NCBI GenBank assembly: GCA_024516155.1
Contig: JAJJXM010000002.1
Coordinates: 186,001-250,000, forward strand
Length of the DNA: 64,000 bases
Direction: 5' to 3'
From: Pyronema omphalodes
Taxonomy: Eukaryota; Ascomycota; Pezizomycetes; Pezizales; Pyronemataceae
The notes under the pieces are model-generated. The model searched no databases and was not told where the DNA came from. It was given only the letters and a program-made list of their open reading frames with translations. The translations under genes and the position numbers were made by a program. Positions 11,927-20,452 of this stretch are shown piece after piece (position 1 is the stretch's first letter; each line of letters begins with the position of its first letter).

Positions 11927-12159
11927 TATGGAGGCTATGTCTTCGGGAATCTGCGCTGGTCCCGGTGAATCCGGAGTCTGTGGGCGGGATCGGTGTTCGG
12001 GGGTTACTGGGCTCGCTGGACCGGTGGCTTCCCTTTCGATAACCTCGCTCAGCTCCTGCAATCGGAACGGATCCACGGTATTGGTTGTTTCTTATTTTTT
12101 CCTTAGTTGTGGTTGAAGCCCTTCGTGCTTCCTTAGTTGTATCGGGTGTCGTTCGGAGG

Positions 12160-12169
12160 ACGCAATCAA
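12160..12169 (-). other. Element 2 self-priming primer-binding site
   Basis: One base after the LTR end (12171), the minus strand reads TTGATTGCGT. Its complement ACGCAATCAA occurs in the LTR at 12461-12470, about 30 nt downstream of the TATA box, which is where the transcript should start. This is the arrangement used by Tf1-type elements to prime from their own mRNA. Confidence 0.75.
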
Positions 12170-12460
12170 ATGTCAAAATCCGGCTACACACGGCCGACAG
12201 GCGATACAACCGTCGGATTGCTATGCAATCGGGTTCGGCTCTGGACTTCTAGGTGAGTTAGTCACGGGCTCAGGCAGTACTTACCTTGTACACAGGATGT
12301 CCCTGCAGCGTTGCCTCTGATAGGATCGTCGGATGGGGATCTGGGTGGGGGAATAGGTAGGTATTCGGGATGGGTGAGTATGTTGGGATGGGCTGGGTTT
12401 GTGGTCACGGTTTAGATGATAGAACTGCAGTGTGTAGATAGGATTTGTGTAAATAGATAA

Positions 12461-12505
12461 TTGATTGCGTACTAGACTAATGAAATACAAATGTCCCCTT
12501 ATATA
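12461..12505 (-). promoter_or_regulatory. Element 2 LTR promoter: TATA box and predicted transcript start
   Basis: TATATAA on the minus strand is at 12505-12499. ACGCAATCAA starts 29 nt further, at 12470. That segment pairs with the primer site, so the transcript start is placed at or next to 12470. Confidence 0.65.
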
Positions 12506-12774
12506 CCTTTGTCCCTGTGCTCATGTGATTTCCCAACTTCATCTGACCCGCAGATATTCCATCCATCATGAGACACCCTTCGCTCCACCGTGACTCCCAA
12601 AACCTAACTAAAACACAATACAAACATAAACCAAAACATAATACAAAACAAATACAAAACATAAGCAAAACACAATACAAAACATAAACATAACACAATA
12701 CAAAACATATGCAAAACATAATCCAAACCTCGAGGAAACCCTCCTCGTTCCACCCCGCACTTACCCCCTTGTCC

Positions 12775-12779
12775 CTCGC
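12775..12779. repeat. Left target-site duplication of element 3 (CTCGC)
   Basis: CTCGC just before the LTR at 12780 is repeated at 20298-20302 just after the other LTR. A 5-bp duplication is normal for Ty3/gypsy integrase. Confidence 0.9.
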
Positions 12780-13793
12780 TGTTACGGGCGCCACGCGGAT
12801 ATCGATATCTGAGGTAGGCGACACACAAAGGTACGTCTATTCTTTCGTTGGTACCTATCGAGGTAGGCTGGCTGTTCTCTTGGTAGCGTGGCCGATTGGG
12901 AGGGGGAAGTGATAGGTGGTGATGGAAGGGGTTAGGGTTGGGGGCTCTGGGGCTTTTGCGTGATCTCGTTCAGCACACGGACAGACAATCTTGGAGTGGT
13001 CAAAGTAAGTTGGGGTGAAAGGTAATTGATTGCGTGAAGACTAAATACAGCGTTCCTCCCTTCTCCTTATATATACATTAATCTCCTCCTTTTCCTCGTA
13101 ACCCGAGGGGCTCATGCCCAGCAGTCCGACCCCCGGAGCTTCCCATAATTCCCGTAAGTCTTCACGCCCCTTTGTTTCCCATACTAACTAACTAACTAAT
13201 AATAATTACAAACATATACCTGCTAAATAATCGCGTATCCTTTTTCTGGTTTCTTCCTATTTCTCCTCGCCTTCCGAAACGCGCGCCTCGCTTTCCTAAT
13301 CCTACGCGAGCTCTCGCGCAGCTCCGTATTCGATCCACCTTCGCGCGTCACCTTCCCGTCGCTCCCTCCTCCGCTCCTTGCCGAAACTTCTTCCGTCTCT
13401 TTTTCCCAGCTCGGCTGAGCTCCACCGAGCTCCACCGAGCTCCACCGAGCTCCACCGAGCTGTGTTACCTTCCTCGCCGTATCCTCCGGAGCTCCCCATA
13501 GCTCACCGAAGCTGTACCGAAGCTTCGCCGAGCTCCGTCCTGCTTCATCTCGCTTTCCTTCGTCCCACCTCGTTCCACCTCTTCCCCGACGACCTTCTTG
13601 TTCCTTTTTCCTCCTTGACCCCGCGTCCTTCTTGTTCCTTTTTCCTCCTTGTCCCCCGTGGTCTTCTTGTTCCTTTGTTATTCTCGTCGTCCCGTGGTAG
13701 CCAAGTACCACACCGTTACCGTAATTCCCAACGCCCATGTGATTGCTGACGCAATCATAGCTCCTATCAACATGTCATTGTTGATTCTTGACA
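12780..13793 (-). repeat. Element 3 3' LTR (1014 bp)
   Basis: In element sense it runs from TGTCAAGAATC (13793) to CCCGTAACA (12780). It contains the same features as the 5' copy: TATATATAA at 13067-13075, a GAGCTCCACC tandem array near 13415-13461, and a stuttered CTTGTTCCTTTTTCCTC pattern at 13590-13680. Its first 116 bp encode the end of ORF3. Confidence 0.95.
13415..13461. repeat. 10-bp tandem repeat in element 3 LTR
   Basis: CGAGCTCCAC is repeated about four times in the U3 part of the LTR. The same array is at 19919-19965 in the other LTR. Arrays like this in U3 could be binding sites, but nothing here shows that. Confidence 0.8.
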
Positions 13794-14454
13794 TTAGCCC
13801 CCTTTCCAGGGCCGAGGCTCCGACGAGGCTTCTTGGGTCTGATAGGTGAGTGGGTTCCTGAGTTCGTCGGTGATTGGGAATGGGTTGGGGACCCGGGGTT
13901 AGAGGATAGTAGGGTGACCGGGGCTCTGGTTCGGGAGGTCGTTCCGTATCGAGGGCCTGCGTTGGTTGAAGTTCCCTCTGAGAAGAGGATGCAGGGAGGT
14001 TGGGTTTTCTGGGTTCTTCTGGGTTGGGTAGCGTCGTGTGGGTTTCGTCGTAATTGGTGAGTTCGGGGATTCTCGCGGGGATTCGGCATCGTGAGGAGTG
14101 TTGGGTTAGGTTGACGAGGGATCCGCATTGATGGCAGATGCGTCTTCCTTGTTGCCATCGTCGGCAGGCCTTCCGGGGGTTAAGTCGTTGGGTTCGGATG
14201 ACTTCGTCGAGTTCGGGGGAATGCGTTTCACCACAGTAGCAGTGGTCCGTCGGGTATCCGTTTTCTCCGGGAGGATTATAGGGGTTTTTCTGATTTTTTT
14301 GTTCTTGGTGAGTAGTACACTGGTCTTCGCGACAGAAGGTTCAGTGCAGGTTTTCGTGGGGTATATCGAAGAAAGGTAGGGGAAAGGTCAGATCGTGGTT
14401 CCGGACCATCGTCTCTTCCGAGGAGGTGTACTCCTGCGGGGAATCGTTTCTCAT
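13678..14454 (-). pseudogene. Element 3 ORF3: Cys/His-rich, proline-rich, C-terminal membrane segment; one in-frame TGA
   Basis: The ATG at 14454 lies two bases after the pol stop (TAG CA ATG), so reinitiation is conceivable. The frame runs 258 codons to a TAA at 13678, broken only by TGA at codon 38 (14341-14343). After that stop there is no ATG until codon 221, so start-codon searches miss it. It shows a Cys/His cluster (C72-x-C74-x3-H78, C97, C107-x2-C110, H119-x3-C123), a proline-rich middle (about 126-215) and a hydrophobic segment (about 229-251). Codon 221 onward lies inside the 3' LTR, so the polypurine tract is also coding. A tail of the same pattern starts the LTR of element 2. I do not recognise a family. 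An Env-like or membrane-anchored accessory protein is possible. The TGA may be decay, read-through or an error. Confidence 0.6.
13794..13807 (-). other. Element 3 polypurine tract
   Basis: In element sense, GGAAAGGGGGCTAA abuts the TGTCA of the 3' LTR. It lies inside ORF3. Confidence 0.7.
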
Positions 14455-14456
14455 TG

Positions 14457-17400
14457 CTAATTTTTTGGTGCTGGTTTTCGGGGGTATTTCCGGTGGAAGT
14501 CCTGGATGGCTTCTGGGGAGTTGTCGAAGTTGCCGGAGGGATACCAGGTCTTATCCTCGTCGTGGAATCCCTTCCACTTGACCTTATACTGTAGTTGTTT
14601 TCGGTAGTAACGGGAGTCAATTATTTCCTCGACTTCCCACTCTTGTTGTCCATCCACGATGATCGCCGGAGGAGGAGGTTTGGTGTGTCCGGGGATAGGG
14701 GAATACTTTGTTGTGGTGGGTTCTAAGAGGGAGAGGTGAAAGACGGGGTGGATTTTTACGCTGGGGGGAAGTTCGAGTTTATATGCTTTTGTTCCTATTT
14801 TTTCAAGGATGGTGTAGGGCCCTAATAGTTTGTAATCCAATTTATTCGAAGGGCGGGTTGTTTTTATGAACTTCCTTTTTAGCCATACCTTATCTCCTTT
14901 TCTCAAAATGGGGTCGGGTTTCCTTTTCCTATTTGCCTGTTCCGCTTGTTCGGCCTGTGCCCATTGTATTTCTGTACGTAGTTGATTTTGTAGATTATTT
15001 AAGGAGGTAACATAATCTGATACATCGGGGGTGGGGGTTTTTTCTGTACTAAGGTCCGGTTGAAATCTCGGGTGATATCCATAGTTTGCGTAGAACGGAG
15101 TAATTCCTAAGGTTTCGGATTTGGTATTGTTGTAACAAAACTCGGCGATAGGCAATAGTGTTTTCCAGTTATCTTGCTGGTAATTACAATATGCTCGTAA
15201 ATATTGTTCCAGCGTAGCATTTGTTCTTTCTGTCTGCCCATCCGTTTCGGGATGAAATGCTGTACTGAGGTTCCGAGTTGTTCCCATGGCTTCCATTATT
15301 TGTTTCCAAAATTTCGAGGTAAACAACGACCCTCGGTCGGATACGATACTGTTGGGGAGGCCATGGGCTCGTACTATGTGGGTGATAAATCCTTCGGCTA
15401 AGTCTTTCGGACCCATCGTGTCGTTGCATGCAACAAAGTGGGCCATCTTGGTGAGTCGATCCACTATAACCCACAACGAATTACTTCCTTCCGTTTCAGG
15501 TAATCCGGTGATAAAGTCCATGGATATGGAGTCCCATGGTCTCGTTGGTAGTTGCAATGGTTTGAGGAGTCCGAAGGGGGCATGGCGGATTGGTTTTATT
15601 CGTTTGCACGTATCACAGTTGTCTACGTACCTCTGTACGTATTGACGCTGTTGTGGCCAGTAGTATTTTCTGGAGAGGAGCTCAAGTGTTCGAGCTCGCC
15701 CTGGATGACCCGCGACGAGTGCGTCGTGGTGATCGTGGAGGATCTGCAGACGGAGTTCGTCATCTTGAGGTATCCAGATGCGTCCCTCGTATGTCAATAA
15801 CCCGTTCCGTTCCTCGCACAGTCCTAGTGCTACCTTGTTATCTTGTCGTTCACCGCTTCGTAATTTCTTCAGGACGTCTCTTATTTCTGGATCAGTCGTC
15901 ATTTTTGTTTTTATTAATTTTATTATATCCCCATCTTTTTTAATGTTTACTACCTCGGTGGTATTGACAACGAAAGTTTGTTCCGGGAGTAAAATGCGGT
16001 CCTTGTTTTGTCGATGTTTCACCTCCCCTTCCCAGGGCGAGTCTCCTGACTCGCGGGAAAGGATGTCCGGTTTTCCAGCCAATTTGCCCGGTCTATACAC
16101 GATGCGGAAGTCATAATTGGCAAGTACTTCTCCCCACCGTGCCTGGCGTAAATTGAGATTTTTTTTTGTTTGCCAATACTCCAGATTTTTGTGGTCCGTC
16201 AGTATTTTGATTTGTTGTTGGGTACTTTTGCAATAAGTTGCCCATTTTTGTAGACTTTCCACAATTGCGAGTAATTCTTTATCATGTATGTCATAATTTC
16301 GTTCGGCATCTTTTAACTTTCGGGAGAAGTATCCAAGTGGATGTAGCACACCGTCCGAGTCTGGTTGGGAGCAGACCGCACCGATAGCGTAATCGGATGC
16401 GTCTGTTTCTAGGGTAATGGGTTGGCTGGGTTCGAAATGGCGTAAGATGGGTTGGGTTATCATGGCGAGTTTAATGTTGTCGAACGCTTGTTGTGCCGCA
16501 TCGTCCCAGACAAAAGGTGTATCTTTTCGGATGAGTTTCGTGAGCGGTGTGGTAATTTTGCTGAAATCTCGTATGAACCTTCTATAGAAATTCGCAAAGC
16601 CAAGGAAGCTTTGGATTCCTTTTACGTTCGTTGGTTCTTTCCATTCTTTTACCGCTCTGACTTTTTCCGGGTCCATCGAGATTCCTTCTGGGGCGATGAT
16701 GTATCCGAGGTATTCCGTTTTGTGTGTGTGAAATTCACACTTTGTTGCTTTTAGTTTGAGGCCTACGTCTCGGATTCGTGTTAAGATTAATCGTACATGG
16801 TCACGATGTTGTTGCAAATTGTCGGAGTAAATTAAAATATCATCTAGGTATGCGATACAAAATATGTCGAGATAGTCGCTGAGTACTTCATTCATCCAAC
16901 GCTGGAATGATGCCGGTGCATTGGTCAATCCGAAAGGCATTACTAGATATTCATAGAGACCGTATTTCGTCCGAAAAGCGGTTTTCCATTCATCCCCCTT
17001 GGCTATCCGCAAGTTGTGATATGCGTCTCTTACATCTAACTTGGTGTAAATCTTTGCTTTTGATAGTCGATCCAAGGCTTCTCCAATCAATGGCAGCGGA
17101 GTCCGGTCTTTGATGGTTATGGCATTAAGCCCCCGGTAGTCCACGCATAAGCGGAGCCCCCCGTCTTTCTTTTTTACAAAATGGATTGGGGCCCCCGCCG
17201 GGGAGGTTGAGCTTCTGATCCAACCCTTTTCCAAGCTACTATCGATATATTCTTTCAATGCTTGAAGTCGGTTTTCGTCAAGGGCTCGCAATGGTTCGAA
17301 CGGCGGTGATTTATTTTCAAGTAAGGGGATTTGGTGGTCTTGGCGTCGATGTGGCGGTAGGACGGTTTTGTTGTTGTCTCTGAACACTGCTAGATGGTCG

Positions 17401-18157
17401 TGATATTCCCGCGGTACGATTTTTTCTGGTGTTTGTTGTGCCGAGGAGGTGGCTTTCTCGGCGTCTTTCTTGTCCTCTGGTACGTTATTATAACGTTCGT
17501 TTGACTCATTTGTGAAGAATATCTCCTCGTACGCGGAAGAAAGTTCGCTCAGCGAGTCTTCCTGGTCCTCGTGGCTTTTGTTTCCTTTGCCTTGTGTTGT
17601 TTGTTGGTATTGTCGTATTGCTGCTTCTTCGGGAATAGTGCTGGCGTGTGGGGATTGTTCCAAGCAGTATTTTGCACATTTCTCGGAATCGAACGTTACT
17701 CTTCCTTCCTTCCAATCAATGTTTGGATTGTGCTTTTTTAACCATGGTAATCCCATTATTATCGGTGAATTTCCAATAGTGATGCAGTGGAGTTTTATGT
17801 CTTCGTGATGATTGTTGATGGTTAACTTAACGGTGGTGTCGTGGGTCACTGGCCCACTTGCAATTTCTCTTCCGTCAACTGCGAGGACTCTTCTTGGGAT
17901 TATTTTTTTATTTAGGGGCAGTTTGATTTGGTACGCGTAATCTTGGTCAATGAAATTTTCTGTAGCCCCGCAGTCGACCATGGCGGTGGTATGATGTGTT
18001 TTGTTATTTTTTCCTTGAATAGTGACCTTCAAGATAATTTTTTCGTCCCGTTGGTATCGTCCTATGCTTGATATTATGAGGGGGCGATCGGGGGGTTTTG
18101 GTTCGATGTTCTTTTTCCCCAGGAGCGGCGTCGGACTTCTTACTCCTGGGGATCCTC
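14457..18157 (-). CDS. Element 3 pol: protease, RT, RNase H, integrase, chromodomain
   Basis: The frame is reached from gag by a -1 slip at 18158-18164 and is open from there to TAG at 14457, about 1230 codons. In order it holds a short basic linker, a retropepsin (AMVDCGATENFID), a short linker, an RT with LVMPFGLTNAPASF and a YLDD active site, RNase H (LETDASDYAIGAV and later ILTDHKNLEYW), the integrase HHCC zinc region ending in CDTCKRIKP, the DDE core (MDFITGLPE, VSDRGSLF, DGQTERTNATLEQYL), a GPY-like segment (KLLGPYTILEKIG), and a C-terminal chromodomain (WEVEEIIDSRYY, VKWKGF, TWYPSGNF). Nothing is missing compared with full chromovirus Pol proteins, so it is probably functional. Confidence 0.95.
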
Positions 18158-19087
18158 TTTTCCCGACTCGTCTTCTTGTGTCTCTTCGCTCAGCATTGCT
18201 TCAGCTGCACGGTAGGTTCTTCTTGGAGGATAAGGTTTTTTGTTAGGGCAGCGAGCGGAAAAATGTCCTGTCTTTCCACAGTTGAAACACTCATTGTTTC
18301 GTCTTCTCTTTTCTTCTTCCATTCGGTCTTTTCCTCTTGTTCTTCGGGTTGCATCTAATTCCATCGGTGTAGGGTCGGACATGTGGTTTTCATACGTGCG
18401 GGGGTGGCTGACATGGGTATCACGGAATTCCCGGTAGTACTGGTTGTCGTTTCGAGTTCGAAGGGTTCGGAAATTGAACAATCTATTGTCGAGGGCAATA
18501 GATTTGTTTACGTAGTCCGTGATATTGCGTGGTCTGTCATCTAACAGGGCGAGTTGTCGTTGTACTTCCATGTTCAACCCGTCATGGAACTGATCAATAT
18601 ACATTGAGTCGTTATAATCCAAATCCGCCATTAGTCTTTGGAAATCGGCCCAATAGGCAGCAGCAGAGCGGTTTCCTTGCTTAATGTTTTTGAATTTTCG
18701 CCGTGCTACTTCCTTGCTATCGGCTTCTCCGAAGGCTCTACCAATAGCTGTCTTGAAATCTTTCCAAGTTTCATACTTACTTACGCCCTCCTCTTTCATT
18801 GATGGTTCGATCCATGCCCAGGCGTTTCCCCTACACCTGGCGCTGGCATAATTGACTTTTTTCGCATCCCTATCGAATTTGCTCGGTTCACAGTTGAACT
18901 TGAGCTCACATTGGATAAGGAACGCTCTTAACTTGGCTCTTTCGCCGTAATAGAGCTCGGGGTCTTCGATCTTAGGTTGACTAGACGGGGGAGGTTGATA
19001 CAACTGTTGCAGGAGGGTTTGCAGTTGATCGGTCGTCATCTGGACGGGGGGAAGGGAGGCTCCCGAAGTTCCGTGAGGGGTCGTCAT
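18140..19087 (-). CDS. Element 3 gag
   Basis: Gag polyprotein of 315 residues if started at ATG 19087, the first AUG downstream of the predicted mRNA 5' end. It has the capsid-type Gag domain in the middle and a CCHC zinc knuckle (CFNCGKTGHFSARC) near the end. It ends GKEDPQE, and the slip site for pol lies in the GK codons. The frame is open another 65 codons upstream, to the LTR edge, without an AUG. That stretch is similar to element 2 at protein level (DPFxLQ, PASPVTPE), so an extended non-AUG form cannot be excluded. Confidence 0.88.
   Translation of the reverse strand: MTTPHGTSGASLPPVQMTTDQLQTLLQQLYQPPPSSQPKIEDPELYYGERAKLRAFLIQCELKFNCEPSKFDRDAKKVNYASARCRGNAWAWIEPSMKEEGVSKYETWKDFKTAIGRAFGEADSKEVARRKFKNIKQGNRSAAAYWADFQRLMADLDYNDSMYIDQFHDGLNMEVQRQLALLDDRPRNITDYVNKSIALDNRLFNFRTLRTRNDNQYYREFRDTHVSHPRTYENHMSDPTPMELDATRRTRGKDRMEEEKRRRNNECFNCGKTGHFSARCPNKKPYPPRRTYRAAEAMLSEETQEDESGKEDPQE
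18158..18164 (-). promoter_or_regulatory. Element 3 gag-pol -1 frameshift heptamer
   Basis: G-GGA-AAA in the gag frame (tcG GGA AAA GAG) is followed by 14 bases and then the gag TAA. A -1 slip enters pol as AGA GGA TCC CCA. Heptamer and next 14 bases are the same as in element 2, although the surrounding sequence differs. Confidence 0.82.
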
Positions 19088-19272
19088 TCCGGAGTTATCT
19101 TCTTCGTTCGTTGTTGGGGACTGGGGTCTCGAAGGTTGTTCTGGCGTCACTGGGCTGGCTGGTCTGGCGTATTCGCTGATAGCTTCGCCGAGATCTTGTA
19201 ACTGGAAGGGATCCAGGGTTGTTTCTTGTTTGGACGGTCGTTCTTTGGGTGTGTCGGGTACCTCGGGGGGAG

Positions 19273-19282
19273 ACGCAATCAA
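19273..19282 (-). other. Element 3 self-priming primer-binding site
   Basis: One base after the 5' LTR the minus strand reads TTGATTGCGT. Its exact complement is at 19530-19539 in the LTR, at the predicted start of the mRNA. There is no TGG-type tRNA primer site. Confidence 0.78.
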
Positions 19283-19283
19283 A

Positions 19284-20297
19284 TGTTACGGGCGCCACGC
19301 GGATATCGATATCTGAGGTAGGCGACACACAAAGGTACGTCTATTCTTTCGTTGGTACCTATCGAGGTAGGCTGGCTGTTCTCTTGGTAGCGTGGCCGAT
19401 TGGGAGGGGGAAGTGATAGGTGGTGATGGAAGGGGTTAGGGTTGGGGGCTCTGGGGCTTTTGCGTGATCTCGTTCAGCACACGGACAGACAATCTTGGAG
19501 TGGTCAAAGTAAGTTGGGGTGAAAGGTAATTGATTGCGTGAAGACTAAATACAGCGTTCCTCCCTTCTCCTTATATATACATTAATCTCCTCCTTTTCCT
19601 CGTAACCCGAGGGGCTCATGCCCAGCAGTCCGACCCCCGGAGCTTCCCATAATTCCCGTAAGTCTTCACGCCCCTTTGTTTCCCATACTAACTAACTAAC
19701 TAATAATAATTACAAACATATACCTGCTAAATAATCGCGTATCCTTTTTCTGGTTTCTTCCTATTTCTCCTCGCCTTCCGAAACGCGCGCCTCGCTTTCC
19801 TAATCCTACGCGAGCTCTCGCGCAGCTCCGTATTCGATCCACCTTCGCGCGTCACCTTCCCGTCGCTCCCTCCTCCGCTCCTTGCCGAAACTTCTTCCGT
19901 CTCTTTTTCCCAGCTCGGCTGAGCTCCACCGAGCTCCACCGAGCTCCACCGAGCTCCACCGAGCTGTGTTACCTTCCTCGCCGTATCCTCCGGAGCTCCC
20001 CATAGCTCACCGAAGCTGTACCGAAGCTTCGCCGAGCTCCGTCCTGCTTCATCTCGCTTTCCTTCGTCCCACCTCGTTCCACCTCTTCCCCGACGACCTT
20101 CTTGTTCCTTTTTCCTCCTTGACCCCGCGTCCTTCTTGTTCCTTTTTCCTCCTTGTCCCCCGTGGTCTTCTTGTTCCTTTGTTATTCTCGTCGTCCCGTG
20201 GTAGCCAAGTACCACACCGTTACCGTAATTCCCAACGCCCATGTGATTGCTGACGCAATCATAGCTCCTATCAACATGTCATTGTTGATTCTTGACA
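19284..20297 (-). repeat. Element 3 5' LTR (1014 bp)
   Basis: Same length and same content as 12780-13793. It serves as the promoter copy. It is followed by the primer site at 19273-19282 and flanked on the right by CTCGC (20298-20302). Confidence 0.95.
19530..19579 (-). promoter_or_regulatory. Element 3 LTR promoter: TATA box and predicted transcript start
   Basis: TATATATAA on the minus strand at 19579-19571, then ACGCAATCAA from 19539, 32 nt away. The leader from there to gag (about 450 nt) has no AUG on the minus strand. Confidence 0.7.
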
Positions 20298-20302
20298 CTC
20301 GC
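20298..20302. repeat. Right target-site duplication of element 3 (CTCGC)
   Basis: Second copy of the 5-bp duplication at 12775-12779. Confidence 0.9.
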
Positions 20303-20452
20303 TTACCCTAACTCCTCTCGCCTAGCCCTAGCTCCACCTCTTCGCTTAAACCCTAACCGTGACGTACGCCATCCCCAGCGTCACACCCACGAACCACAGC
20401 CCAGCTGTGGTTACAATCCCTCCCAGAAGCATATCCCTAGCGGTTCGTGACA
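20303..20452 (-). repeat. Element 2 5' LTR, U3 start
   Basis: In element sense it starts TGTCACGAACC at 20452, matching the TGTCA..TGACA ends of the rest of this LTR (12171-12779). It keeps an open frame for 35 codons with a hydrophobic segment (MLLGGIVTTAGLWFVGVTLG) that matches the position and pattern of the ORF3 tail in element 3. There is no polypurine tract to its right, so it is the left end of an element and the flank at 20453 is target DNA. Confidence 0.65.

Larger units (their letters stand above)
7826..12779 (-). mobile_element. Element 2: Ty3/gypsy retrotransposon, interrupted on both sides
   Basis: This minus-strand element has, from right to left, most of its 5' LTR (12171-12779), the primer site, gag and pol. 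Pol is cut in the integrase zinc region at 7826 by the insertion of element 1; the rest of integrase and the 3' LTR must lie left of the window. Its 5' LTR is cut at 12779 by element 3 and resumes at 20303-20452. Element 2 is therefore the oldest of the three insertions. It is close kin of element 3 in gag, pol, slippery site and primer site, but it has a long acidic repeat insert between protease and RT. Confidence 0.9.
12171..12779 (-). repeat. Element 2 5' LTR, R/U5 side
   Basis: In element sense it ends TTTTGACA just before the primer site. It is interrupted at 12779 by element 3 and continues at 20303-20452. Joined, the LTR is about 759 bp, starting TGTCA and ending TGACA. The segment 12605-12725 is an A/C-rich run of short repeats (ACAATACAAAACATAA-like). 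Confidence 0.8.
12780..20297 (-). mobile_element. Element 3: complete Ty3/gypsy chromovirus with a third ORF
   Basis: The element is 7518 bp: two 1014-bp LTRs that match wherever I compared them (the reading frames inside both give the same proteins), a CTCGC target duplication, an intact gag and an intact pol joined by a -1 slip site, a primer site, a polypurine tract, and an extra frame between pol and the 3' LTR. Identical LTRs mean a recent insertion, and nothing in gag or pol is broken, so this copy may be active. It is inserted in the LTR of element 2. I see no obvious repeat-induced C-to-T decay in it. Confidence 0.95.

Noticed and set aside
12249..12284. Mini-intron in the element 2 leader (AAG/GTAAGT ... 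GACTAAC ... CCTAG)
   Set aside because: The splice signals are good, but 36 nt is too short for a normal fungal intron.
13223..13738. 171-codon frame inside the element 3 LTR (also at 19727-20242)
   Set aside because: It arises from the tandem repeats of the U3 part and is low complexity (GGTRWDEG, SSVELGGA). It does not share the frame of ORF3.
14449..14459. Read-through of the pol stop (TAG CAA, as in tobamoviruses) into ORF3
   Set aside because: The next codon in the pol frame is TGA, and ORF3 lies in another frame, so read-through does not reach it.
20303..20360. Telomere-type repeat (TTAGGGTTTAA, CCCTAA)
   Set aside because: Only single scattered copies are present, inside an LTR, with no array.
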